A stretch of DNA of 64,000 bases from Rhodopseudomonas telluris (GCF_042432815.1 NZ_JBHLWM010000003.1:124001-188000), one strand, 5' to 3'. Shown: positions 1-8,793, counted from the first letter of the stretch. The notes: generated by a model not told the origin, from the letters alone. Translations and numbers: made by a program.

Positions 1-189
1 GGCCATCGCCATCGTCACGAGCTCGTGGCGATTGAGATCGGTCATCACTTGGGAGGTCAGGGCGACGATCGGATCATCGGCCGCCCACACCGGCGTCGAT
101 GCCGTGAGTAAGCCAGCCCCTGCGAGACCGCGCACGAGTGACGTGCACGACAAGCAGGCCCGACGCATCGACCCCAATACGTCTGACAT
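1..189 (-). CDS. N-terminal fragment of an exported or membrane-anchored protein (partial)
   Basis: The window holds only the first 63 codons, reading leftward from an ATG at 189 and running off the left edge. The protein starts MSDVLGSMRRACLSC and has a basic stretch, a hydrophobic segment (about residues 20-35) and a possible cleavage site at VWAADDP, so it looks secreted or membrane-inserted. The following residues (ALTSQVMTDLNRHELVTMAM) could lead into a second membrane segment. From memory, PAS-type sensor histidine kinases of Bradyrhizobium/Rhodopseudomonas begin this way, but no kinase motif is visible here, so that identity is a weak inference. Confidence 0.5.
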   Translation of the reverse strand, partial: MSDVLGSMRRACLSCTSLVRGLAGAGLLTASTPVWAADDPIVALTSQVMTDLNRHELVTMAMA

Positions 190-368
190 GGATTGCCCCA
201 AACCACTCGACGCGATCGCAGATCGTCAACGTCGCTGCCGAATCGCTGGACAATATCCTGTTCGTGACTCGGGGGGTAAGAGTCCAGACCGTGAACGTCG
301 CCGGGGCGTGGGACGAAACGGGAAAGTATATTTTTAACTGACGAATCGTCGCTCGCTTGACACAAAAT

Positions 369-826
<458 letters not shown>

Positions 827-827
<1 letters not shown>

Positions 828-2281
828 CAGGCGCGTACTTCCCCGGCTTGTTCGGTGGCTTGGGCGATGCGCTGCACCAGCGCGCGCGCGACGTCGTCCT
901 TGGTCATCACCGGCCACGAATCGATCTCGACCGATTCGCCGGATTTCATCAGCAGATGCACGGTGTTGCGGTCGCCGCCCATGACCCCGGTGGCCGGCGA
1001 AACATCGTTGGCGACGATCCAGTCGCAGCCCTTGCGGGCGAGCTTGGCGCGGGCGTTGTCGAGCAGGTTCTCGGTCTCGGCGGCGAAGCCGATCACCAGC
1101 GGCGGGCGGCCGTCGGCGAGCTTGGAGATCGTCGCCAGGATGTCGGGGTTTTCGGTCAGCTGCAGCGGCGGCGGCCCGCCGGCGCCCTTCTTGATCTTCT
1201 GCTCGCCCTCGCTCGCGACACGCCAATCCGCCACCGCGGCGGCGAAGATCGCCACATCGGCCGGCAACGCGCTGTGTACGGCAGCGAGCATATCGCGCGC
1301 GGATTCGACGCGCGTCAGCGTCACGCCGTCGGGGGCGGCGAGATCGACCGGGCCTGATATCAGCGCGACCTCGGCGCCGGCGCGCGCGGCCGCGGCGGCG
1401 ATCGCATAGCCCTGCTTGCCGGAGGAGCGATTAGCAATGTAGCGGACCGGATCGATCGGCTCGTGCGTCGGGCCGGCCGTGATCAGCACGCGGCGGCCGC
1501 GCAGCGGACGCGGCGGCGGTGCGAAAAGTGCCTGTGCGGCAGCGGCAATTTCGATCGGCTCGGCCATCCGGCCGGTGCCGGCCTCGCCGCGCTCGGCCAT
1601 CTCGCCGGCGTTCGGGCCGACCATCGTGACCCCGTCGCGCTTGAGCTGATCGACGTTGCGACGCGTCGCCGGATTATTCCACATCAGCGGATTCATCGCC
1701 GGCGCGAGTAACACCGGACGATTCGTCGCCAGCAGAATCGCAGTGGCAAGATCGTCGGCATGGCCGCCGGCCATCTTGGCCATCAGGTCGGCCGTCGCCG
1801 GCGCGATGACGATCAGATCGCAGTCGCGCGCGAGCCGGATGTGGCCGGCATCGAACTCACTCTGCGGATCGAACAGATCCGTGTAGCAGCGCTGGTGCGA
1901 CAGCGCGCTCGCCGTCAGCGGCGAGACGAATTGCTGCGCCGCCTTGGTGAGCACCACGCGCACATCGGCACCGCGCTCCTTCAGCCGGCGGATCAGGTCC
2001 ATCGCCTTGTAGGCGGCGATGCCACCGCCGACGATCAGCGTGACCCGCGCGGTGGACCTCGGCGAAGCGACAAAAGCCGTTTGATCTCCGGCACTTACAT
2101 CGTCTGGAGCGACTTCGCCGCCCGCTTGAGGCAAACCGGTGGCAAACCCGTGGCGCTGATGCATGGCGTCACGGAGAATGACTCGCACCTCGTCTTCCAT
2201 CGACCGGCCGTTGGCGGCGGCGCGCTGGCGCAGCTCGGCCTTGAGCAGCTCGTCGAGTTTGCGGATCGTCAGGTTCGCCAT
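827..2281 (-). CDS. coaBC: CoaBC (PPC decarboxylase / PPC synthetase) with N-terminal FitA-like ribbon-helix-helix domain
   Basis: Predicted 484-aa bifunctional coenzyme A enzyme. Residues about 78-250 are the FMN-dependent decarboxylase (GGGIAAYKAMDLIRRL; catalytic His in GHIRLAR near 147; PATADLMAKMAGG) and about 260-484 the phosphopantothenate-cysteine ligase (TAGPTHEPIDPVRYIANRSS, FAAAVADWR, GFAAETENL). Unusually, residues 1-41 (MANLTIRKLDELLKAEL.. GRSMEDEVRVILRDA) form a FitA-type ribbon-helix-helix antitoxin/DNA-binding domain joined by a Gly/Ala/Asp-rich linker. The flap GPNAGEMAERGEAGTGRM (about 222-239) lacks the cysteine expected there. I chose the ATG at 2281, with an AAGG upstream. 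An in-frame ATG at 2317 would add MKAMLSFRKVWR but run across an inverted repeat. It follows ubiB and overlaps dut by one base. Confidence 0.95.
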
Positions 2282-2304
2282 GCGCCAAACCTTACGAAAT
2301 GAGA

Positions 2305-2333
2305 GCATTGCTTTCAATAGATGAAAGCAATGC
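2305..2333. promoter_or_regulatory. Perfect 12-bp inverted repeat upstream of coaBC, candidate operator
   Basis: GCATTGCTTTCA (2305-2316), spacer ATAGA, TGAAAGCAATGC (2322-2333). It lies 24 bp upstream of the coaBC ATG and downstream of the ubiB stop. It is AT-rich for this genome and has no T-run, so an operator is more likely than a terminator. The ribbon-helix-helix domain at the N terminus of CoaBC is an obvious candidate binder; that link is inference. Confidence 0.55.
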
Positions 2334-2341
2334 CTTCACGA

Positions 2342-2353
2342 CATTCCGGAATG
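2342..2353. promoter_or_regulatory. Second palindrome (CATTCCGGAATG) next to the coaBC inverted repeat
   Basis: Perfect 12-bp palindrome, 8 bp from the 2305-2333 inverted repeat. Both end in AATGC (2329-2333 and 2350-2354), 21 bp apart, which is two helical turns. This spacing is what one would expect of a composite operator for a dimer-of-dimers repressor. Confidence 0.4.
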
Positions 2354-2361
2354 CAAATCAG

Positions 2362-3936
2362 TTACAGCCGAGACATCACCATGAGAACGCCAATGAATGT
2401 CACCGCGATGATCCACAGCGCCACTGTGCGGCCGCGGGTGCGGCGACGTTCGGAGTGGCCGATCGCCGCGATAGTTTCGGGCGCGAGCACGAGACCATCC
2501 TTGGTCATCACTTCGAGCTGGTTCAGCACCGTCACGGCGCGCGACACGATGGTCGGCAAACTACTCAGCGTGTGCCCGAGTTCGCCGGCGCCGGTGAGCG
2601 CGCCTTCGACCTTGCCGATCGGACCGAGGTTGCGCTGAATCCATTCGCGCACCACCGGATCGGCGACCTTCCAGATGTCGAGCTTCGGATCGAAACTACG
2701 CGCCACGCCCTCGACCACCACCATGGTCTTCTGCAGCAGGATCAGTTCGGGCCTTGTGCGCATGTCGAACAGGCCGGTGACCTCGAGCAGCAGCGTCAGC
2801 AGCTTGGCCATCGAGATTTCTTCGGCGGTGCGATTGTGGATCGGCTCGCCGATGGCGCGGATCGCCTGCGCGAAATTCTCGACCGAATGATGCGGCGGCA
2901 CGTAGCCGGCCTCGAAGTGCACTTCGGCGACGCGGCGATAGTTGCGGGTGATGAAGCCGAGCAGGATCTCGGCGAGGAAGCGCCGCTCCTTCGGCAGCAG
3001 CCGTCCCATGATGCCGAAGTCGACCGCGACCAGCTTGCCCTGCGGATCGACGAACAGATTGCCCGGGTGCATGTCGGCGTGGAAGAAGCCGTCGCGCAGC
3101 GCGTGGCGCAGGAAGCTCTGGATCACCTTGCTGCCGAGCGCCACGGTATCGACATTGGCCTCGGCGAGCCGCTTGTGATCGTTCAGCGGAATGCCGTCGA
3201 TCCACTCCATCGTCAGCACGTTGTGCGTGGTGCGATCCCAGTCCACCGTCGGCACCCGGAAATCCGGATCGTCCTTGGTGTTCTCGGCCATCTCGGAGGC
3301 GGCCGCGGCTTCGAGCCGCAGGTCCATCTCCATCGCCACCGAGCGCGACATCGTGTTGATGACTTCGACGAGGCGCAGCCGCCGCGCTTCGGACGAATAC
3401 TGCTCGGCCTTGTCGGCGACGAAGAAGAAGTCCGACAGGTCGCGCTTGAAGCGCGCCGCCACGTTGGGGCGCAGCACCTTGACGGCGACCTGCTTGTGCA
3501 CGCCGTCGACCTCGACGACGCCGCGATGCACCTGGGCGATCGAGGCCGCCGCGACCGGCGGCGACAGGCTGACAAACGCCTGCTCCACGGGCCTTTCCAG
3601 CGACGCGGCGATCACCGCGTTGGCTTCGTCCTGCGAGAACGGCGGCAGCCGGTCCTGCAGCTCTTCGAGATCGCGCGCCATCGCGACGCCGACGACGTCG
3701 GGCCGCGTCGCCAGAAACTGCCCGAGCTTCAAGTAAGCGGGGCCGAGCCGCGTCAATGCGCGCGACAGCCGCGGACCGGACTTGGCGCCGGGCCGCTCGA
3801 TCAGCCGCGCCAGCCGGATCGGCACCTGGCCGGCGGGCGGAATCAGCGCCGGATCGACGACACCGAACACGCCCTCGCGCGCGAACACGAAGGCGGCGCG
3901 CGCGAGCCGCGCCGCATGCGTCAGGGCTGCGATCAC
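2362..3936 (-). CDS. ubiB: UbiB, ABC1/ADCK-family ubiquinone biosynthesis protein
   Basis: Predicted 524-aa atypical kinase-like membrane protein needed for ubiquinone synthesis. Family motifs seen: KLGQ (about 70-73), the alanine-rich AAAS loop that replaces the P-loop (about 129-132), VAVKVLRP, HADMHPGN, the metal-binding DFG in VDFGIMG, and one or two C-terminal transmembrane segments (VALWIIAVTFIGVLMVM). I chose the GTG start at 3936 because it gives the usual family length and overlaps the ubiE stop in a GTGA arrangement, implying coupling. The open frame extends further upstream but only inside ubiE in another frame. Confidence 0.95.
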   Translation of the reverse strand: MIAALTHAARLARAAFVFAREGVFGVVDPALIPPAGQVPIRLARLIERPGAKSGPRLSRALTRLGPAYLKLGQFLATRPDVVGVAMARDLEELQDRLPPFSQDEANAVIAASLERPVEQAFVSLSPPVAAASIAQVHRGVVEVDGVHKQVAVKVLRPNVAARFKRDLSDFFFVADKAEQYSSEARRLRLVEVINTMSRSVAMEMDLRLEAAAASEMAENTKDDPDFRVPTVDWDRTTHNVLTMEWIDGIPLNDHKRLAEANVDTVALGSKVIQSFLRHALRDGFFHADMHPGNLFVDPQGKLVAVDFGIMGRLLPKERRFLAEILLGFITRNYRRVAEVHFEAGYVPPHHSVENFAQAIRAIGEPIHNRTAEEISMAKLLTLLLEVTGLFDMRTRPELILLQKTMVVVEGVARSFDPKLDIWKVADPVVREWIQRNLGPIGKVEGALTGAGELGHTLSSLPTIVSRAVTVLNQLEVMTKDGLVLAPETIAAIGHSERRRTRGRTVALWIIAVTFIGVLMVMSRL

Positions 3937-4694
3937 AAACGCCAGCCCGAATGCAGCGCCACGATGCCGCCGGACAGCACCTGCCAGTTGACGCGCGCGA
4001 AGCCGGCGTCGCGCATCATCTCGCCGAAGTCGTAGGGCTTCGGAAATTTGCGGATGGATTCGACCAGATACTGATAGCTGTCCGCGTCGCCGGTGACGGC
4101 GCGGCCGATCTGCGGGATCACCTTGAAGGAGAACAGGTCGTACACCTTGGCGAGGCCCGGCACATCGACGGTCGAGAATTCCAGGCACAGGAAGCGGCTG
4201 CCCGGCTTCAGCACCCGATAGGCTTCTTTCAGCGCCAGATCGATCCGCGGCACGTTGCGGATGCCGAACGCGATCGTATAGGCGTCGAAGCTCTTGTCGG
4301 GGAACTGCAGCGCCTCGGCATTGCCCTCGACGAAATCCACCTGCTGGTCGAGGTGGCGCTCGGCGGCGCGCTGGCGGCCGACTTCGAGCATGTCGGTGTT
4401 GATGTCGCAGACCGTGGAATGGAAGCCGGCGCCGGACGCCTTGGCGGCGCGGAACGAGATGTCGCCGGTGCCGCCCGCGACGTCGAGCAGCCGGAACGGC
4501 GAATCGTCACGCGGCGGATTGAGCGTGGTGATCATCACGTCCTTCCACAACCGATGCATGCCGCCCGACATCAGGTCGTTCATCAGGTCGTAGCGGCTGG
4601 CGACGCTGTGGAACACGTCGTTGACCAGCGTCTGCTTGTCGTCCAGCGGGACGTCGCGGTAGCCGAAATGCGTGGTCTCGTTCGGCTGATTCAT
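3933..4694 (-). CDS. ubiE: UbiE, ubiquinone/menaquinone C-methyltransferase
   Basis: Predicted 253-aa SAM-dependent methyltransferase that C-methylates demethylmenaquinol and the methoxy-benzoquinol intermediate of ubiquinone. Seen: the N-terminal family block VFHSVASRYDLMNDLMS, the SAM motif LLDVAGGTGDIS, the post-motif DKSFDAYTIAFGIRNV, and SYQYLVESIRKFP near the C terminus. The ATG at 4694 (MNQPNETTHFGYRDVP) is the first sensible start. It heads the minus-strand run ubiE-ubiB-coaBC-dut and is divergent from mutM. Confidence 0.97.
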   Translation of the reverse strand: MNQPNETTHFGYRDVPLDDKQTLVNDVFHSVASRYDLMNDLMSGGMHRLWKDVMITTLNPPRDDSPFRLLDVAGGTGDISFRAAKASGAGFHSTVCDINTDMLEVGRQRAAERHLDQQVDFVEGNAEALQFPDKSFDAYTIAFGIRNVPRIDLALKEAYRVLKPGSRFLCLEFSTVDVPGLAKVYDLFSFKVIPQIGRAVTGDADSYQYLVESIRKFPKPYDFGEMMRDAGFARVNWQVLSGGIVALHSGWRL

Positions 4695-4850
4695 GTCGTC
4701 ACTCCTGCGCGCGGAGGTCTTTCCGGGCCAAACCCGCCCGAAACGCGAAAACCCGCTCCGCGGCGCACCATATAGCGCGCCAGGGCGGGAGGCGCTATCA
4801 CCTGAATGCCTTAGCCGCTGGGCGAAATGGCGGGCCTCCGACTGGCCTCC

Positions 4851-4940
4851 CCCGTCATTGCGAGCGCAGCGAAGCAATCCAGAGCCGCAGGCTGCGCCGC
4901 CGCTGGATTGCTTCGTCGCTTCGCTCCTCGCAATGACGGG
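4851..4940. repeat. Nested inverted repeat (CCCGTCATTGCGAG family)
   Basis: CCCGTCATTGCGAGCGCAGC.. is mirrored by ..CGCTCCTCGCAATGACGGG, with AGCAATCCAG/CTGGATTGCT as inner arms. It lies between the divergent ubiE and mutM genes and ends 30 bp before the mutM start codon. This kind of dispersed palindromic element is common in this bacterial group. Confidence 0.8.
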
Positions 4941-4970
4941 GGAGGATGCGCCAACCAAACAGAGCCATTC

Positions 4971-5852
4971 ATGCCTGAACTCCCCGAAGTCGAAACCGTC
5001 CGCCTCGGCTTGCAGCCGGCCATGGAGGGATTCCGGATCGAGCGGGCGGTGGCGAACCGCGGCGATCTGCGGTTTCCGTTCCAGACCGACTTCGTCGCCC
5101 GCCTCACTGGACAGATCGTCACGGGGCTGGGCCGGCGCGCCAAATATCTGCTCGCGGACCTCGCCTCCGGCGACGTGCTGCTGATGCATCTCGGCATGTC
5201 CGGCTCGTTCCGCGTCGTTACCGAGAGCGGCGCGGCGACGCCGGGCGAGTTTCACCATCCGCGCAGCGAGGACCGCACCCACGATCACGTGGTGTTCGAG
5301 ATGTCGAACGGCGCCCGGGTGATCTTCAACGACCCGCGGCGCTTCGGCTTCATGAAGATCTTCGCCCGCGCCGCCATCGACGACGAACCGCATCTCAAGG
5401 GCCTCGGCCCCGAGCCGCTCGGCAACGCGTTCGACGCCGCGCTGCTGGCGAAGGCCTGCGCCGGCAAGCAGACCAGCCTGAAGGCCGCGCTGCTCGACCA
5501 GCGCGTCGTCGCCGGGCTCGGCAACATCTATGTGTGCGAGGCGCTGTGGCGCGCGCATCTGTCCCCGAAGCGCAAGGCCGCGTCGCTCGCCGACCGCAAG
5601 GGCGCGCCGACCGACCGCGCGCTGCGCCTGACCGAATCGATCCGCGACGTGCTGCACGACGCCATCAAGGCCGGCGGCTCGTCACTGCGCGACCACCGCC
5701 AGATCTCTGGCGAGCTCGGTTACTTCCAGCATTCCTTCGCGGTGTACGACCGCGAAGACGAGCGCTGCCGCACGGAGGGCTGCACCGGCACGGTGAAGCG
5801 CTTCGTGCAGAACGGGCGGTCGACGTTCTGGTGTTCGGTGTGTCAGAAGTAA
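4971..5852 (+). CDS. mutM: Formamidopyrimidine-DNA glycosylase
   Basis: Predicted 293-aa base-excision repair glycosylase/AP lyase that removes 8-oxoguanine and formamidopyrimidines. The protein must start MPELPEVETV because the N-terminal proline is the catalytic nucleophile and Glu3 acts with it. That fixes the ATG at 4971, although the frame is open for 48 codons upstream. Also seen: LLMHLGMSG, the DPRRFG loop, LLDQRVVAGLGNIYVCE (helix-two-turn-helix) and the C-terminal zinc finger with CRTEGC and CSVC. Divergent from ubiE. Confidence 0.98.
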   Translation: MPELPEVETVRLGLQPAMEGFRIERAVANRGDLRFPFQTDFVARLTGQIVTGLGRRAKYLLADLASGDVLLMHLGMSGSFRVVTESGAATPGEFHHPRSEDRTHDHVVFEMSNGARVIFNDPRRFGFMKIFARAAIDDEPHLKGLGPEPLGNAFDAALLAKACAGKQTSLKAALLDQRVVAGLGNIYVCEALWRAHLSPKRKAASLADRKGAPTDRALRLTESIRDVLHDAIKAGGSSLRDHRQISGELGYFQHSFAVYDREDERCRTEGCTGTVKRFVQNGRSTFWCSVCQK

Positions 5853-5929
5853 TTGCGTGACGTGGAAGTCGTTAGGTGACGTCGCTGACGTCGGGCTCGG
5901 CATTCACAAGTGCGCAGGCGCCGTGCTCG

Positions 5930-5976
5930 GGGCGCCCTCACCCCAACCCTCTCCCGCAAGCGGGAGAGGGGGCGCG
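5930..5976. repeat. Family A palindromic repeat, copy 1 (left of pair 1)
   Basis: Contains GCCCTCACCCCAACCCTCTC followed by CCGCAAGCGGGAGAGGG. The CTCTCCCGC/GCGGGAGAG arms form a hairpin. It is paired with an inverted copy at 6102-6143. The 314-bp gap 5853-6166 holds these two elements and nothing else I recognise. Confidence 0.8.
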
Positions 5977-6101
5977 CTGTGCTCGGGGTGAATTATTGAA
6001 TCCCTTCGAGCATCATTCGAAATATTGCACGTGCGCCCCGCAACCCGGCCATATTCCCGCTCCCAGGTGATACACGGCGCCGCCCAGCAATGCGGCGGGC
6101 T

Positions 6102-6143
6102 CCCTCTCCCGCTTGCGGGAGAGGGGTGGGGTGAGGGCGACGC
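6102..6143. repeat. Family A palindromic repeat, copy 2 (right of pair 1, inverted)
   Basis: CCCTCTCCCGCTTGCGGGAG followed by AGGGGTGGGGTGAGGGCGAC: the reverse complement of the copy at 5930-5976. The two would form one large inverted repeat between the mutM and protease-like genes. Confidence 0.8.
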
Positions 6144-6166
6144 GCGCACTGAGCTGGCGAGCGTTG

Positions 6167-7540
6167 TTACTTCCGCACGCAGATCACGCGCACGACGCTG
6201 GCTTTCGCATCCGCGGCCGGATCGGTGGCGGGCTTGATGGCGTTACTCGCCAGGAATTTCCGCACCGTGTCGGCGTCCACCAGCGTGGCTTGTGTGGCGA
6301 CGATGCCGTTGGCCGGGCCGGCGACTTGCGGCGGACGCAGCAAGGTGACGCCGGCGAACTTGCCGTCGGCATCGCGCGCGGGGGCGCCGGAGAAGCCGAG
6401 GCCCGGGGCCGGCGACAGCGCGAGGCTGCCATTGGGGCCGGACGGTGTGACGCTGGCCTTGCTGACGCTGACGGCGGCGCCGCCGCCCTGGCTTTGCGGA
6501 TCGGCAATGCCGGTGAGATCGACCGCGGCGGACGCCTTCGCGGCGGCGAGCGCCAGCGGCCTCAACCCGCGCGCGCCATAAATCCGCAGCAGCGCGAGGT
6601 CGTGCTCCTTGTCGGTCGCGGCGAGGTCGGCGTTGCCGTGGCCGGCGACCACGATCGACACGCAGGCGTCGACCGCCTCGCGATCGGCCAGGATGGCGCC
6701 GTCATCGCCGACGATCGCGCCGGTCGAATACTCGACCTTCTTGCGCGGCGGCGGCCCGGCGAGCGCGCCGGTCGGGAACGGATTGAACGCGCTCGACATC
6801 GCGATCACCACCGGCTCCATCGTGCCCTCGGTGGCCTGATCGTACAGGATGGTGAGAATGCGCACCTCGGCGTCCTTGAAGGCGCCGCGGATGTAGAACT
6901 TCTTCAGCCCCTGGGTGCCCGACAGCACGAAGAAGTCCGGCTTCACCGCGCTGTAGCTGACCTGGCGGCCGGGCTCCTTCTTCTCCTGATCGGCGAGCTT
7001 GGCCGTGGTGACCCCGGCTTCCTTGCGCCGCGCCAGCAGCACCTGGATGGTGCCGGTCGAGGACGTCCATTTGCTGCCGTTGGCGTCGGAGGTCTGCTGC
7101 GGCACCAGCTTCAGCGGAATCCCGAGCCGCGCGCCGGTGACCGGATCGCCGACCAGCTTCCAGCCGACATTGCCCTGCAATTTGCGCGCGGCTTCGGCGA
7201 GCTGGGCGCGCTCCTGCGGATTGAGCACGCCGGTCTGCTTGCCGCCGTGATTCTTCTGGAAAGCCTTGATGGCCGCAACCATGCGGTCGGAGGCCTGGCC
7301 GTCGATGACGCCGTTGTAGTCGCCGGTCCAGGCGAGATCGGACTGGATCGCCTGACGCTCGCCCTGCGCCATCGCGGTGGCAGTTTCAGCCGGGGTCTGC
7401 AGCGGCGGACGCACCGGCGTGGTGGCGACCGGCTTCGGCTTGACGCCCGGCACGGCCCCGGACGGAGTGGGCGCGGTCTGTGCGGCCGCGAGCCCGGTCG
7501 CGCTCGCCATCATCAGGGTTGCAGCCAGCATCGATCTCAT
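6167..7540 (-). CDS. Exported peptidoglycan-binding protein with degenerate trypsin-like domain
   Basis: Predicted 457-aa secreted protein. The signal peptide is MRSMLAATLMMASATGLAAAQ, which supports the ATG at 7540 (GGGAATT upstream). Residues about 62-116 resemble PG_binding_1 (WTGDYNGVIDGQASDRMVAA, AFQKNHGG). After a middle region without recognisable family, the C-terminal third has a trypsin/HtrA-like core: GDDGAILADREAV, HDLALLRI and GLGFSGAPARDADGKFAGV. The Asp (about 314) and Ser (about 384) positions match, but the histidine usually seen in ILTNxHVV is glutamate (ADREAV, about 288). The protein is therefore probably not an active protease; it may bind cell wall or act as a scaffold. 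A longer start at 7591 is possible but would add residues before the signal peptide. Confidence 0.75.
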   Translation of the reverse strand: MRSMLAATLMMASATGLAAAQTAPTPSGAVPGVKPKPVATTPVRPPLQTPAETATAMAQGERQAIQSDLAWTGDYNGVIDGQASDRMVAAIKAFQKNHGGKQTGVLNPQERAQLAEAARKLQGNVGWKLVGDPVTGARLGIPLKLVPQQTSDANGSKWTSSTGTIQVLLARRKEAGVTTAKLADQEKKEPGRQVSYSAVKPDFFVLSGTQGLKKFYIRGAFKDAEVRILTILYDQATEGTMEPVVIAMSSAFNPFPTGALAGPPPRKKVEYSTGAIVGDDGAILADREAVDACVSIVVAGHGNADLAATDKEHDLALLRIYGARGLRPLALAAAKASAAVDLTGIADPQSQGGGAAVSVSKASVTPSGPNGSLALSPAPGLGFSGAPARDADGKFAGVTLLRPPQVAGPANGIVATQATLVDADTVRKFLASNAIKPATDPAADAKASVVRVICVRK

Positions 7541-7656
7541 GACAATTCCCGCCCGCGTCGCGCCGTGGTTGAGCTCGGCGCAGATAATCATAAATGCTTG
7601 GTCGGAAACAACGGTGGCCGGGTTCGACGAGATTCGTGGCCTCGCAACGCGCACAT

Positions 7657-7762
7657 CCTCATCCTGAGGAGCGGCCGCCAGGCCGCGTCTCGAAGGATGG
7701 CGACACGGGCCTGTGGCCCATCCTTCGAGACGCCCGGCTGCGCCGGGCTCCTCAGGATGAGG
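7657..7762. repeat. Family B nested inverted repeat (CTCATCCTGAGGAG)
   Basis: CCTCATCCTGAGGAGC.. GTCTCGAAGGATGG, then about 20 bp, then CCATCCTTCGAGACG..CTCCTCAGGATGAGG. Each half is itself a hairpin (GGCCGCCAGGCC; CCCGGCTGCGCCGGG), so the whole could fold as a clover. It lies between the divergent protease-like and MoeB-like genes. Confidence 0.8.
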
Positions 7763-7805
7763 GTGGTTGCGCGGGAAAGCCGACAGTGAAGGACACATCC
7801 CCATC

Positions 7806-8606
7806 ATGCTGAGTGCCGAGGAGCTGGAGCGCTACGCCCGACACATCGTGCTGCGCGAGGTCGGCGGGCCCGGGCAGGCGGCGCTGCGCAAGGCGCGGGT
7901 GCTGGTGGTCGGCGCCGGCGGGCTCGGCGCGCCGGTGCTGATGTATCTGGCGGCGGCCGGCGTCGGCACGCTCGATATCGTCGATGACGATGTCGTGTCG
8001 CTGTCGAATCTGCAGCGGCAGGTGATTCACGCCACGCCGGATGTCGGCGCCCGCAAGGTCGACAGCGCGGCGGCGCGGATCGCGGCGCTCAATCCGCATG
8101 TGCGGGTCGTGCCGCATGCGACGCGGATCAAGGCGGCGAACGCGCTGGAGCTGATCGGCGCCTGCGATCTGGTGCTCGACGGCTCGGACAATTTCGCGAC
8201 CCGCTATCTGGTGTCGGACGCCTGCTTCCTGGCCAAGACGCCGCTGATCACCGCGGCGCTCGGGCCGTTCGACGGCTCGCTGACGACGATCCGGGCGCAC
8301 GAGACGAACGCCGCCGGCGAACCCAACCCGACCTATCGCTGCCTGTTTCCCGAAGCACCGCCGCCCGGCACGGTGCCGGCCTGCGAAGAGGCCGGCGTGA
8401 TGGGCGCGCTCGCCGGCACGCTCGGCTCGATGATGGCGCTGGAAGCGATCCGCGAGATCGTCGGCTTCGGCGAGGGCCTGGTCGGCCGCCTGCTGATGAT
8501 CGACGCCCGCGCGATGCGCTTCGAAACGCTGCGCTACGGGCGGGATCCGGGGAATCCGCTGAATGGGGATGCGCCGAGGATCAGGGATTTGAGCGGGCAT
8601 CGCTGA
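7806..8606 (+). CDS. moeB: MoeB/ThiF-family adenylyltransferase
   Basis: Predicted 266-aa E1-like enzyme that adenylates the C-terminal glycine of a ubiquitin-like sulfur carrier (MoaD or ThiS) for molybdopterin or thiamine synthesis. Seen: MLSAEELERYARHIVLREVG start, the nucleotide motif VLVVGAGGLGAPVLMYLAAAG, DDDVVSLSNLQRQ, the Arg finger region, and the metal/substrate Asp in VLDGSDNFATRY. A YRCLFPE and a PACEEAGV cysteine are present but I do not see the two CxxC zinc pairs of E. coli MoeB, and there is no rhodanese domain. MoeB versus ThiF cannot be settled because no carrier gene is adjacent. Confidence 0.9.
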   Translation: MLSAEELERYARHIVLREVGGPGQAALRKARVLVVGAGGLGAPVLMYLAAAGVGTLDIVDDDVVSLSNLQRQVIHATPDVGARKVDSAAARIAALNPHVRVVPHATRIKAANALELIGACDLVLDGSDNFATRYLVSDACFLAKTPLITAALGPFDGSLTTIRAHETNAAGEPNPTYRCLFPEAPPPGTVPACEEAGVMGALAGTLGSMMALEAIREIVGFGEGLVGRLLMIDARAMRFETLRYGRDPGNPLNGDAPRIRDLSGHR

Positions 8607-8621
8607 GCGAGCGCACTGCCT

Positions 8622-8665
8622 GGGGCGCCCTCACCCCAGCCCTCTCCCGCAAGCGGGAGAGGGAG
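8622..8665. repeat. Family A palindromic repeat, copy 3 (left of pair 2)
   Basis: GGGGCGCCCTCACCCCAGCC followed by CTCTCCCGCAAGCGGGAGAG, directly downstream of moeB. The inverted partner is at 8726-8772. Confidence 0.8.
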
Positions 8666-8725
8666 TCCTGCAGCAATCGTTTCGGGCGCTTCCGCTCATC
8701 CTCTGACTCAGCCACGCGCACGGCG

Positions 8726-8772
8726 AGCCCCCTCGCCCGCTTGCGGGAGAGGGTTGGGGTGAGGGCGACGCG
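8726..8772. repeat. Family A palindromic repeat, copy 4 (right of pair 2, inverted)
   Basis: Contains GCCCGCTTGCGGGAGAGGGT and TGGGGTGAGGGCGACGCG. One arm is slightly degenerate (CTCGCCCGC). It sits just after the stop of the minus-strand hydroxyacid dehydrogenase. Confidence 0.8.
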
Positions 8773-8793
8773 AGCACCGAGCTAATCGTTTCG

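Noticed and set aside
2299..4035. Long plus-strand open frame opposite ubiB
   Set aside because: Its residues are His/Arg/Asp-rich and resemble no family, while the minus strand encodes a clear UbiB. It is a GC-rich antisense shadow.
5853..6166. CRISPR-like repeats in the 5.9-6.1 kb gap
   Set aside because: Only two copies, in opposite orientation, without regular spacers or cas genes.
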